The translations under genes were made by a program, and so were the position numbers. A stretch of DNA of 64,000 nt, taken from positions 1 through 64,000 of the forward strand of contig NJFT01000214.1 of the NCBI GenBank assembly GCA_002221725.1, written 5' to 3'. The notes beneath the pieces were generated by a model. It was not told the origin of the DNA and searched no databases. It saw only the letters and a list, made by a program, of their open reading frames with translations. The DNA comes from Scedosporium boydii. Lineage: Eukaryota > Ascomycota > Sordariomycetes > Microascales > Microascaceae. Positions 22,479 through 33,142 of this stretch are shown piece after piece; the stretch's first letter is position 1; the number at the start of each line of letters is the position of its first letter.

Positions 22479-23459
22479 TCAATTAACTGAAGCCCACACA
22501 AGAACCGCCAATCGTTGCATATCTTGGACGGTGAAAAGAAGGTCCCCTTGTCCTGGCCCCGGCTGGCACTCGAGAAGGGCATCAAATTCGAGTCGTAGAG
22601 GACAAGGGCCATCACTAGCCACCACATACGACGCCCGATTCAGCCGAGCCGGATCGGTCTCAGTAATACCAGCAGCCATTTGAATCTCAACCCATTGGTC
22701 TAGGGATGGGTAGACAGCACTGGGAGCAGCGGCAGCCCGTGTCACGGTCGTTCCGGTTCGATGATGATATGGCCGCTCTCTCCATTTCTCCACCCGAATC
22801 AGCCTCAGGCACCGATCGAGCCTCGCAAGGAGCACAATTTTGACATCGTGGTTAGACGCAAGGAACCACCATCTCATTTTCAGGCGTAGTCCGTTCAAGG
22901 GCAGGGTGTGTCCAACCTCTATTACCAGCGTCGGCCAACCGTTGCGTTCTGCCCGTGATTCTGTCATCCGGGTGGAATCTCCCTGCCCACTACCGGATGC
23001 ACCAGCACGTTTCGAATCGAATGTTTGACTGCCAGAGCCGATCCATTCGTCTCGGGTGATATTCATCCCCCGGAGCTGGTCTACCACCGAATCATCTAGA
23101 TAACCATGGGTCCGCACGTGCTGGCGGGTTGGGATTGTGACAAAGAGAAACTTATGATCGGCCAAGTAGAAGAGACGGAATCCGGGCATATCCCGCCTAT
23201 CTCTTGACTTCTCGACCCTGTCAAAGTCCTGCCAACTGACTTGTTTGAAAGCAATGCAATCAGCTTCGAGTTCTTCGTCGGCGCGATGAAACAGATCCCG
23301 AACGCTTTTGTATGGGATGGCTGTTTCCAAGATCTCCGTAGCAAGGTCGCCGATGGAAGAACTCGCAGTTCCTTTACTTGATGACGCGGATGCCGGCTTC
23401 GATGGTTGAGACTGTCGGCGAGATGACCCTGGGGGTAGTGGGTGGGCATGATTGGAGAT
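22479..23459 (-). CDS. Fungal hypothetical protein, Uma2/PD-(D/E)XK-like; start codon unresolved
   Basis: The continuous frame encodes about 327 residues. A Ser/Pro-rich N-terminus leads into SIGDLATEILETAIPYKSVRDLFHRADEELEADCIAFKQVSW. Later WPTLVIEVGHTLPLNGLRLKMRWWFLASNHDVKIVLLARL has the Glu-x...-V-K-I-V-L-L arrangement of Uma2-like restriction-endonuclease-fold proteins common in fungi. The C-terminus (GDLLFTVQDMQRLAVLVW) also fits that family. No ATG lies in frame upstream. The frame reaches an in-frame stop (near 23,540) with only CTG, TTG or the ATC at 23,459, which sits in a good ACC-ATx-TCC context, so a mutated start is likely. The nearest ATG (23,449) is out of frame. A TATA box lies about 85 bases upstream of 23,459. 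Role unknown. Confidence 0.6.
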   Translation of the reverse strand: MSNHAHPLPPGSSRRQSQPSKPASASSSKGTASSSIGDLATEILETAIPYKSVRDLFHRADEELEADCIAFKQVSWQDFDRVEKSRDRRDMPGFRLFYLADHKFLFVTIPTRQHVRTHGYLDDSVVDQLRGMNITRDEWIGSGSQTFDSKRAGASGSGQGDSTRMTESRAERNGWPTLVIEVGHTLPLNGLRLKMRWWFLASNHDVKIVLLARLDRCLRLIRVEKWRERPYHHRTGTTVTRAAAAPSAVYPSLDQWVEIQMAAGITETDPARLNRASYVVASDGPCPLRLEFDALLECQPGPGQGDLLFTVQDMQRLAVLVWASVN

Positions 23460-23541
23460 GGTCAGGGTTGTAGATTTGGAACCGGGCCTGATGGTGTTCT
23501 CAGAGGAAAGGATGGAAGAGGGGGAAAGGCGAATTGACAGT

Positions 23542-23550
23542 CTTTATATA
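23542..23550 (-). promoter_or_regulatory. TATA box of the Uma2-like gene
   Basis: The minus strand reads TATATAAAG. If used, the transcript begins too close to the coding frame for an upstream exon, so the missing ATG is unlikely to be hidden behind an intron. Confidence 0.5.
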
Positions 23551-23921
23551 GTTTGTGTTTTCTCCTCCGAATCATCACAGGCACATGTATTCTTGAGTTT
23601 CTAATGGGAAGGTTCGATGCAAAGTGTTTATCGATTAATAATAACCAACCCAAAACGAAGGCGTACTTGAGCCAAGTCTAATTGTCGCGATCACGAGATC
23701 AATTGCGCGGAAGCTGCGACCCAAGGGTTAGTGATTCAGTCGGCTTTGGCTTGTCTTTCTCGGCTCTGAAAAGGTAGACTTGGATCGTCACTACCCTCAG
23801 CCGCCCTTAAGAAGGAGGGACTTAGCTTCCTTATCAAATGCAAATCAAAAAAGACTTCAATAGAATACCGATGTTGATCCAAAATCACTTCCAAGTTATC
23901 TCTATGCCTCGTGTACAAAAA
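23551..23921. other. Intergenic, no gene seen
   Basis: Upstream flank of the Uma2-like gene and 3' flank of the GMC gene. Nothing recognisable. Confidence 0.4.
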
Positions 23922-25764
23922 CTATTTCGCGTCCTTGATAATCATCTCCGCCGCAATCTCTGCAATACCATACGCGGCCGTCTGAATATGCGCCGACATC
24001 ACGGTCGGAATAACACTACAATCCACCACCCTCAAATTCACCGTCCCATGCACAACCAATCTCTCGCTCACCACCCCACCGTCCTTCCTCGGCAGCATCG
24101 CGCACGTTCCAACAGGGTGATAAAAGCTCAGCGTGGCATCCCTCGCAAAAGTCCTCCACTCCTCCTCCGACTGCACATCCTCGCCGGGCTCGAACTCCTT
24201 ATCCCACGTCTCGACCATGGGCGCCGTGTTGGCTATCTTGCGCGCGAACTTAGCCGCCGCTATGACGGCCTGCACGTCGTGCTCGTTGGACAAGTAGCGC
24301 GGGTCGATGATAGGCTTGCCATGCGGGTCAGCCGGGTTGATGTGCACGCTGCCGCGGGCCATGGGATGCATCACCGACGAGAAAAGAGTGATGAAGCTGC
24401 CGCCCGGGTAAGGCTTGACGCCGATGTAGTTGGCTTCGAGGATGATTTCGATCTGCGGCACGGTGGGGTCGGAGAGGAGCTCGATCTTTTTCTTGTCGAT
24501 GGCCGTAGGTTTCTTACCGGCGGCCTTTTTGGCAGCGGCGATGAGAGCAGCTTCGTCCGTCTTGTTGAGGATTTGACCCCAGTTGAGGAACGCGTAGGTG
24601 GATGTGGTGTAGTCGAGCCAGCCCGGTTGTCCGGCAAGCCAGAGGTCGACCTGCTCTGCGACGAAATCGCTCCCGGAATCGTAGATCATGGGATCGAAGC
24701 TGTCGAACCCTTCCTTGAGCCGGTATGTGTTGGAAGTTCGGATGTGGTCCTGGTAATTCTCTCCGACACCGGGTAGGTCGACGAGAGTTTCGATCCCGGC
24801 GGCCTTGAGGACTTTTCCCTGGCCGACGCCAGAATTCTCCAGCAGACCTGGGCTCTGGACCGAGCCAGCCGAAAGGATAACCTCCTTCTTGGCCTTAATT
24901 TTTGTTCCATCGTCGAGAGTGACGCCAACGGCTTTCAGCTGGCCCTTGCACTTCTTCTTGGCAAAGTCGACTTTGGCAACTCGAGTATCCGTCAAAACCT
25001 CCAGGTTGTCGCCAGCCAAGGGAAGATAGCTGTTGGTAACGTACGATCGCGTATATCGCCTAGTATCGATGTTCGTTGGCTGGTACGACACGCCAATCGG
25101 CTTACCACTCAGCGACTTCTCATTCGTCTCCACGCCAACCGCGTTCATCGTCGGCTTCCACGACTCAACGCAGCTCGGCAACTTGCGATTGAACGTAGTC
25201 CGAATCGGCCCCGAATAGCCATGGAGATCAACGTCACTGCCCGTAAAATTCTCCGACTTGACCATGGCCTTAATCATGACGTCCCAATTCCAGCCTTTGT
25301 TCCCAAGGTCCTCCCATGCGTCGTACTCGGCAACCGCCGAACGATCGTAGCAGAGGTAATTGATGGCGGACGAGCCGCCGAGGACGTGGCCGCGGTTGAC
25401 CTCAATATGGCGCCCGCCGAGGTTCTCTTGGGGAGTGGTCGTGAAGTTCCAGTCGTAGCCCGAACCTAGGGCAGAGCCTCGCATGCCAGGGGCGTTGATG
25501 CGGATGTCGTCGAGGGCAGACGACCCGGCTTCGATGATGAGGATGTCGGCATCGGGGAGTCCGAGACTGAGGCGGGTCGCGAGAGCGAGGCCCGCTGTTC
25601 CACCGCCGACGATGACCTAGTTTCTCGGGTTAGCCAGATGTATATGGCTCCGCGCCAGAGAGGGAATGATGGTTTCGGGCGGAAAGAGGGGGCTTCTGAA
25701 ATGCCTTCCCTGCCACCTCATCACTGGAAATTAGACCTACATAGTCGTAGCTATTCTTCGCCAT
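23922..25764 (-). CDS. GMC-family FAD-dependent alcohol oxidase/dehydrogenase
   Basis: A 24-nt first exon (25764-25741, MAKNSYDY) joins across a 124-nt intron to 25616-23922, giving 572 aa. The FAD-binding motif VIVGGGTAGLALA follows directly at about residues 9-21. GMC signature 1 (GHVLGGSSAINYLCYDR) and signature 2 (GSVQSPGLLENSGVG) are both complete. The catalytic pair is His508 (FYHPVGTCAM) and His551 (SAHIQTAAYGIAE), the His-His type seen in aryl-alcohol and related oxidases. No signal peptide is present, so it should act inside the cell. It oxidises primary alcohols to aldehydes with FAD. Placed near a Baeyer-Villiger monooxygenase and an esterase it could take the released alcohol. Confidence 0.9.
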
Positions 25765-28494
25765 CGCGGCCGCGAGAGTCGTCGATCTCAGTATTATCGC
25801 CAAAAGCTTCATCGTGTCGAACAGGCTCCCGGTTCTCGATGGGAAATTGCCAAATAAGACTCCGTTCCAAAATCGGCCTTAAATATAAAGTCCGGACGAA
25901 CTCGAGATCAATTTCGACTCCCTCAACATTTGATACCAGTGGAGAACAAAAAAGCAAACGATCTAAGACACTCAATCGAGGCCATGCAAGCCACGCGTCG
26001 CCTTTTTAATAGCAATCACAGCTCTCATTTGAGTCAGGACAAGGGTGCCACGAACAGCTCGACAAGGAGCTGCGCTCCCGTCGATTCGAGGGGCCACCAG
26101 TTAACCATCGATTGGCTCCCTTCATCGAGCGGGGAGCGAGTAATCTCCATCGGGAGGGGAGGGTGCGTGGTAGGACAAGAATCGCGACTGATTCGTGCAG
26201 CTTTGTGCCGTGGCGTGTTTTTCCAGACCTCTTTTTCTTCTTTTCTTTCTTGTAGAAGCACCCGAGCAAATGGGCCGATAGAACTCAAAGAATGACAGCT
26301 TCTCCACGCGCATTGTAATTAGCAGATGCACAGTCAGATTTCATCAATATACGCCTGATTTGCTGGAAATTGCCTCGTTTGCTGAGCGGATGTGCTCTCC
26401 TCATTAGCCGAATGGCCCACTGGTTCGTTCTGTTTACGCCAGAAATGTGAGAATCTTGGTACTTCGTACGACGCGTGCATTCTCAGAGAGACACGAGTGT
26501 AACTCATTACCTCCCTGCCCCATGCCGTTGCTAAGGCGCGAATGTCACCGGAGCGTCCAGAGCCGTTGGGCCCGTCTGATCACCCGTCAAAGAAAGGTAC
26601 GTGTTTTCACGATGTGTTTGGGCAGTGGAACGGGACCTGCCTGCAGTCAGGGCGACAGGGATCTTCACCGGCATATTGGGCAAGGTTCCCCGTGCCGCAA
26701 AGCCACAGCGCCCACTTGTCGAGAGTTTAAAGCATTGAAGTATCGTTTCAGTGTATTATAACCTTTTCGATACCACTCCTAGCGTCCCGCTTTCCGTCAC
26801 AGTAATTTCAATTCTTACCATGGCTGAAGATGTTGCACCGCAGTTATTATTGCAGATAAATTGCCACTTCATAGTTCCCCTCTTTCAGTGTCTGTGCCAC
26901 TGTAACCTTCTGGAGCTTCCTTGTTCCCGAGCTCGTATTTGTTGATTATTCTGATGACTCTGCTGACTCTGCTGACGAACTGGGTGTTGGTGAGAAATGG
27001 TCGACACCAGTTCGCATCCTGAATTTCCTTGGCAGTCACAACAATTGCCTTACGAAGAAGCAAGCGGCGGGCTAGCCCCGCCTACGCTTGCTGTTTCTCT
27101 TGCTTTTGATACTTGATCTGGAAGTAAACTGCCTTATCCGACGCATTGCCTGCCCGTTGTAGTAAGACGCGAAGACGATCAGCGTTCGTCGAGCGTTCTC
27201 CACCGTGAGGCGTGACGGCTGAATACCTTGCCCTTTGGTCAGCTCTGGCGTACACCCACCTGAGAAAAAGCAATCAGCAGCGTACTCGCGCGAACTGCCA
27301 TGTGCGAGCTCTTTTTATGTGCAGGATTGTCATTTACCCAACCGGCGGTTTCGGAGAGTGAGGAATGAGCGTGAGAGTGAGGCCTTGATTGCCGTCGACC
27401 CATGAGGCGCCAAGGAACATCCTCTTCGTATTTAAACACGTCTTGTCAATTCCAATCCATGGAATACTTAGGTGCTGGTCTGCTTTTATATGTGGCCGTA
27501 AGTATCCCCGTAGAATTACTTTGTGTTATACTTTTTACCAATGCGAACTGCACCCAACTATCGGCAGTATTCTCCGTATACTTCCAGAATCGGCACTAAC
27601 TAAGACAAGCCAACCATATCCACCCTACAAGCGTGATCTAGGCCCAGTTTTCAGAGCTCGTAGCTACTTGAGATGATCCATCCTTGCCGGCAGAGGCATC
27701 GTGTCTGAGGCGCTTGGGGAGCATTTCGGAAAGAAGCAAAGCCGAAAATCGTCAGCGAATGGCCCTCGAAGGCTAGCTTTGTTCCTCTCGCCCTCTAGTC
27801 GTAATCTCTAGGCAACAGTTGTAAGTGGCAGGGGGAGTGCAAAAGGAGAACCTTTCTGAAGGTCCTTCAGGCGAGTTGCCCAGGAGGAGGTTGACGAGGG
27901 CAAGTGGCAAGTTGATGCATCTAAGATCGAACGGAGTTAGTCCGGTTCCGCTCGCACGATCTCTAGTCCCAAGTACCGACATGTTAAGCCCCAGCGCGGG
28001 ACTCAGCCCACATCACTATCGCTCCTCCTCCTCAAGGTCCAGGTCCTCAAGACACCAACACGTGACTGCAGTCGAATCGTGATGAGATGTTACTGATGAC
28101 ATAATTCATCGATGTCCTTGGTTTGTTTTCCATGCGGCGATGATTTCGGATTGACGTCACGCTTCCGTATCAAAGCTTCGCCAATCGCTCCTTCTCACGA
28201 AAACATCACCAAGCTCACGCAGCCAAAAGTAACATCATAGAGTTTCCCCCATATCAGCGTAGCCCGGATAACCGGAGGCGTGTCTTATAGTGGTCCAGAA
28301 GTATTCAATTTCATTCCTGATGTGACAGTGATGTCTTCCCCACCAATGTGGCCCCTGGCCCCTTCAAAGTTGATTTAGAGAGCTGGATCCTCCTTGCAAA
28401 ATGGACTCGTTCCACAATTTCTTGACCACCCTGAAGATTAGAGACCGCCCAAGGTTGCATCGTAACTCACCTCACGAAATAAAGGCCGCCCAAG
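25765..28494. other. 2.7-kb intergenic stretch, no gene seen
   Basis: Divergent space between the GMC gene and the Gfo/Idh gene. Open frames are short and overlap on both strands (for example the 120-codon frame near 25.9-26.3 kb). None carries a motif. No repeat, tRNA or transposon signature was found by reading. Confidence 0.4.
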
Positions 28495-29965
28495 ATGGCA
28501 ATGGCACTACAGGTGAGACCCTTCGCTAACAGCATCCCATAGAATTGTGGATGGTGAGCCGTGCCACGAGTGCCGCTCACTCACATAAAACATTCAGATC
28601 TCTACGCTCATCCAGGAATGGCTGGGATCGAGGCCGGCCGTAAAAGCCGGCGCGGAAAAGAACCCCAATGCGGTCCGCTTCGGCATTATCTCGACGGCAG
28701 CGATTAATCCCATCGCCATTATCCACCCCGTCGAAACTCATCCCGACGCCGTCATCAAAGCTATCGCCTCGCGTAATCTCGCAAAGGCGCAGGCGGTTGC
28801 GAAAAAGTATAATATCGAGAAGGCATACGGATCTTATGATGAGCTACTCGCCGACCCAGATATCGATGCCGTCTATATATCTCTTCCCAATGGGATGCAC
28901 GGTGGTACGTTAGAAACAGATGCTCTTCGCAGTCTTGTGCGGTCAAAGACATCCCTTGGCTGACCAGACCTCAGAATGGGCCAAGAAGGCGTTCGCCGCG
29001 GGCAAGCACGCCCTAATCGAAAAACCCATCTCCGCAAACGGCGACGAGGCCATCTCCGTCTTCGAATCCGCGAAAGAGCATAACCGCATCGCTATGGAAG
29101 CCTTCCACTGGCGCTTCCACCCGGCCGCCCACGTCGTCAAATCGATCGTCCAAAGCGGCCGATACGGCCGCGTCCTGACGACCTACGCGCGCATGACCGC
29201 GCCCGCTGGTACAGTCCCCAAGTCCGACATTCGCTGGAACTGGGACCTCGGCGGTGGCAGTTTGATGGACATGACGTACACCGTGTCGGCGACGCGGTTC
29301 TTCCTCGGTGTCGGGACTCCCGCGAAGGTTGAGTATGCCAAGGCTCGTCCGATGAAGGAGGATGCGCGTGTTGACGAGGCTATGGAGGCGAGTTTGGTGT
29401 TTGAGACGGACACTGGGCCAGTGCAGAGTATTATTAAGACGGATATGAATCAGGCGTATGCTGCGCATATTCTCCCCAAGGTTTGGCAGTTGCCGTCTAT
29501 TCGGCTCGAGCTTGAGCATGCCACCATCTACTTCTACAAGTTAGTATCTGCAGTTTCTCTATATCGCTGTGCGAACTCTGAAGGAGTCACTGACCTTTGG
29601 CAGTTTCATAATGCCTCACATTTACCACTATATCCAAATCACGGATAACCGCACTGGCCAGAAGAGTACGCAGAAACACTACTCCTTTGGGCCTCTCTGG
29701 GGACCTAGATCCGAGCCTTGGTGGAGCACCTACAGGTATGTAGACTGGAAGCAGCGCAGCACAAAATCAACAGACGATATGAGAGATAGAATTAACCCGC
29801 ATGGTCAGATACCAATTGGAAGCCTTCGTCGACAAGGTCGCCGGACTGCATCCCGTCCACTGGATTGAGCCAGCTGATAGTATCTCTCAAATGCGAACAT
29901 TGGACGCTATATATGACGAGTCGGGACTCATGAAGAGATCGAGCACACACGCGAAGAAAATCTAA
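28495..29965 (+). CDS. Gfo/Idh/MocA-family NADP-dependent dehydrogenase (dihydrodiol/D-xylose dehydrogenase type)
   Basis: Five exons, 28495-28512, 28598-28904, 28975-29539, 29604-29735 and 29809-29965, add up in phase to 392 aa. After a short leader, VRFGIISTAAIN begins the Rossmann fold (residues about 36-47). [35 protein letters not shown] contains the catalytic Lys in the EKP motif at 124-126. FHWRFHPAA and the DLGGGSLMDMTYTVSATRFFLG block are typical of the family's C-terminal half. Likely reaction: NADP-linked oxidation of a sugar or trans-dihydrodiol. The exact substrate is not visible. Alternative first Met two codons later. It lies at the edge of the monooxygenase/esterase/GMC group, 2.7 kb from the GMC gene, so membership is uncertain. 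Confidence 0.88.
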
Positions 29966-30512
29966 TTAGTGCTATATATGTGGTTCTAATTATGAAATTC
30001 GCGGTGTCTCGGTAAATGAGGAGGCATGAGGCTGCTGAGTACTGACGGGATATCAACCTCAATGTCATGAACGAAGTTACGATCAGAAGCCGTCATCTAT
30101 ATGGGACGGAAACGAGTACTCTTAGCTTCAGACTGAGCCTAATGATGCCACATAATCTTGCTCTTTGTATGACCTATTTTCTTAATTATCATGCTGTATC
30201 TTTCCAGGGCTGCCTCGTATAGAACAAGAGGAGAAGGGAAAGAGAAGAGAAGAAAGGGAAATTAATCTTGAGTCACCTGAGGTTAAGAAACTGTGAAAGT
30301 GATCAGCGCTTCGCCTAAGGTCGACGGCACTCTCCCACCTTACAAAAAAAGCATCTCTTTAACAGAAGCTTTTTAAAAGTATTTTACTGCTACCCCTAGA
30401 CCGCGTTTGGGACTTGACATATAAATCAGGTGGTGCTCAGCGCTTTGAAGCTTAATGCGCATCATTTCCTGTAACACGAGGCGTGCCAGGACCCGTCTAG
30501 GCTCGGGCCCTA
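29966..30512. other. Intergenic between convergent genes
   Basis: The 3' flanks of the dehydrogenase and the kinase. A purine-rich stretch (GAGAAGGGAAAGAGAAGAGA) is near 30,230. Nothing else seen. Confidence 0.4.
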
Positions 30513-31907
30513 CTACTTGAGCCCGGTTCCTGTCCCTCCCACTTCGTCCATTCGCACTCTCCCAGGCAATACCCATTTCTGCATCCACTCGGAATTTATG
30601 ACCTCTTGGATGGTGGCTCTTTCTGCAGGACGATATACCAGCATCGCCTTGACCATAGCGAGAAATGCCTCCCGTTCTCCCTTCTCGGGACTATCCATCT
30701 TCATTCGCTTTCGGGGCTCGCTGATACACCAATCATACCGCTCTTCCAGGGCTGCTATAGTCCCACTTGCACGTAGGCGCCGATTTTCCTGAACATTCGT
30801 CAGTCCCTCCTCGTCAAAGCACCGGTCTCGGGTATCCCAGGCAGACCACCATCTGTCTGGTAGCTTGCCGAGGACTTCCACTTGATCCAGGAGTATCTCG
30901 TCCCGAGACGCGTCCCAGGGGTCGAAGATTGACCTGTCGCCCAGAATCTCCCACATCGTACATGCTAGTGTCCATATATCTCCTGGAAAGGACATTGATA
31001 TATCGGTTCTGTCGTCGGGGAAAAAGGATTCCGGAGGGGTTAGGGGAGGGAGAGTGTGGGCGTGTCGTCGGATTGTGATAGCTGGCTCGAAGGCCTCGCC
31101 AAAGTCGGAGATCATGACTGGTAGGTGAGCTGGTGAAATCTTGTCAGAGGGGGTTCCGGTCTGTGCAGGACCAACAACCATCCAAGGCACTCCAGGTGGT
31201 AGAGGTGGACCGTCGAGTCGAACCACTGGGAGTTGAATAGGTTGGCCAGTCATATTATACAACTGGGCCGGATCTGCTTGTTGAAAGTGATCAGGAAGCC
31301 GAAGCAAAATGTTTCGCAATGTAGGTCTAGACGTTGAAGGCCACAGTTAGTAATTGCAATTGAAAACGGTGTTCATTTCCCTCTCTCGTGCGACATTACC
31401 TCCATGGGCCACTCCTTGAAGATGGAGATAGCGAACAGCCAGCACTAGCTCTGCAATGACAGCACGCGCAATGGGCAGATGCAATAACCGGTGGTAAGTT
31501 AGGTCCTTTGCGGCGTGAAGGCTGCAACTCGCGGCCTCCAAAACAAGGCAACTGTGTCTCCCATTTGGACCGTCGAGCGAAAAGGTGTTCAGCAGCTGTC
31601 GAATGAACCTTTCACCAACAAATCTCGACAAAAACCCGGCTTCTCGGGAGATGTGGGCGGATTCTGCAGTCGTGATTTTGATAGCCACCAGCCGACGAGA
31701 ATTTCTATCTTCTGCAAGCCATGTCGTGGATGTTCCTCCATAGCCCAGTTTATGGAGGACCTGATACCGTCCCTGGCAGAGTTCGTCTCCAAGCGTGATT
31801 GGGTGGTATCCTCCAGGCCTGTAACGTTCCAAAGACTCGACCCCTTCAATATACTGGTACTCGGGCTTATATTCGTCTTGTTCTTCTCCAGGGGAATTGA
31901 GCGTCAT
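30513..31907 (-). pseudogene. SRPK-like protein kinase with a one-base frameshift in the catalytic loop
   Basis: Exon 1 (31907 or 32102 to 31400) encodes YHPITLGDELCQGRYQVLHKLGYGGTSTTWLAEDRNSRRLVAIKIT: the glycine loop and VAIK lysine of SRPK-type kinases. It runs to LQGVAHG. A normal intron follows (31399-31327, branch ACTAAC, acceptor TCTAG). Exon 2 (31326-30513) carries NILLRLPDHF, the metal-binding DFG (ISDFGEAFEP), SFPGDIWTLACTMWEIL and a complete C-lobe. Across the junction the frame is one base short. The sequence reads G|AC CTA CAT TGC GAA, where CAT TTG CGA AAC would give the expected catalytic loop H-G-D-L-H-L-R-N. Both halves are otherwise intact, so this is a recent lesion or an assembly error. 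The start is uncertain: the Met at 32102 adds a basic, Ser-rich, possibly mitochondrial leader. The Met at 31907 begins just before the conserved part. Confidence 0.75.
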
Positions 31908-32572
31908 TTTATGGGCGAAGGTAGAGAATGTCGTCTTCAAATATTCGCAGTTGTTTATGGGCTTGTTGGCCAGCAACGCTGAGTGACAAGTTCCTCGAAG
32001 CCTGAAAAAAGAGGGGCGACAAACCGGCAGCGACGCACTCAGAAAATATGAGGAAAAGACATTCGGAAAGCGCGTCCCGGCGAAAATTCCAAGGCCCATC
32101 ATTCATCACGCGGCGTTTGCCACGAAGGAGGGAGAGCTGGGAGAGGATGATCAGAGCTTCACAACTTCCATGTTCCCTGGCCTGGGTCGGTTGGTCACGT
32201 GCATCACGTGAAACAATCTTCTTTATGTAAAAATAGGAGTCAGGTCGCAGAGCGACACGACTCACCCCAAATATAGCCCGGCCTCCACAATCGAACGGTT
32301 TCAATGTTGTGATGCTAGACGCACCGCCTGGCGCCAATTCTATGCTGGCCATTGGCGAAGGTGAGACGAAAATAGTATCAGTCGCGCCCCATTGCATCTG
32401 CCAGGCAGGCAGTTTATCACCAGTCAAACTGTCGGTCTAAGCGCCGCCCTGTGACATCGTATTCATAAGAGCGGGGACACTCCTTCACGATGTCCTTCAT
32501 CATTGTGTCTTATTTTCTCCCTCTATCTTAAATTTATCACTTTTCTTGTATTACACATAAATTTTTTTCACC
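31908..32572. other. Kinase upstream region
   Basis: Contains the optional N-terminal extension of the kinase frame (to 32102) and the shared upstream region with the small gene that begins at 32573. No other gene seen. Confidence 0.4.
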
Positions 32573-33142
32573 ATGTCGACAACTCATATGGTCAAGTTTT
32601 ACTTTCTGATCAACCCAGGGCCTGCCAAGATGCGGCAGCTCATGGCCGGCCATCGCATACCAAATTGCGCAGGATCGCCACTTGTATCCTAGTGCCATTC
32701 TCGTTCGGTAAGTTCAAAAATGAAAACTCTCAGTGCCTATGTCCTATTTTCGTGTACTAATTAACGTTCTAGATCTGGCGTCCATGACACTACCACCGTG
32801 GCTGGCAAGACTCGCAAAGACCCCAAGGGAAACCACGTAACTGTGTGTTTCAAGGATGAGAATCAACTTGCAAAAGGCACTCATACAGCGAGCCATGGAT
32901 ACGTCCAGGACAAGACGGACAGCTTCATTCGAGAAGCCACTCACACCGACGAAAAAGCAGACGAGACACTGAAATCGAACGGCCAGCCCGTTTGGCCTCC
33001 CGAAGCTCAGCTTCCTGTCAAGATCGAGGTCGCTTATGGCCATTTCCTATCCGAATCTGATCTGATTAGTACAGTGTTCCGGGCGGCGGGTGCGAAATAT
33101 GGGACTGGCTGGTTTCCGAGGAATGTGGAAGAGCTAGCGTAG
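32573..33142 (+). pseudogene. Small uncharacterised fungal gene with an apparent +1 frameshift
   Basis: The ATG at 32573 opens MSTTHMVKFYFLINPGPAKMRQLMAGHRIPN and soon hits a stop. Dropping one T of AATTGCG near 32665 joins it in frame to AQDRHLYPSAILVR. An intron (GTAAGT at 32707, TTCTAG at 32772) then leads to SGVHDTTTVAGKTRKDPKGNHVTVCFKDENQLAKGTHTASHGYVQD and so on to the stop at 33142, about 168 aa in all. The second exon looks strongly coding (THTASHGYV, PVWPPEAQLPVKIEVAYGHF, RAAGAKYGTGWFPRNVEEL). I do not recognise the family and assign no function. The interruption is either a real lesion or a sequence error. An intron short enough to explain it (28 nt) is not credible. Confidence 0.55.

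Noticed and set aside
22382..22627. Short frames over the 3' end of the Uma2-like gene
   Set aside because: Shadows of the longer conserved frame and of the repeat.
23838..24776. A 312-codon plus-strand open frame
   Set aside because: It is antisense to the GMC gene, whose complete motifs fix the coding strand. The frame is a by-product of the GC-rich third positions.
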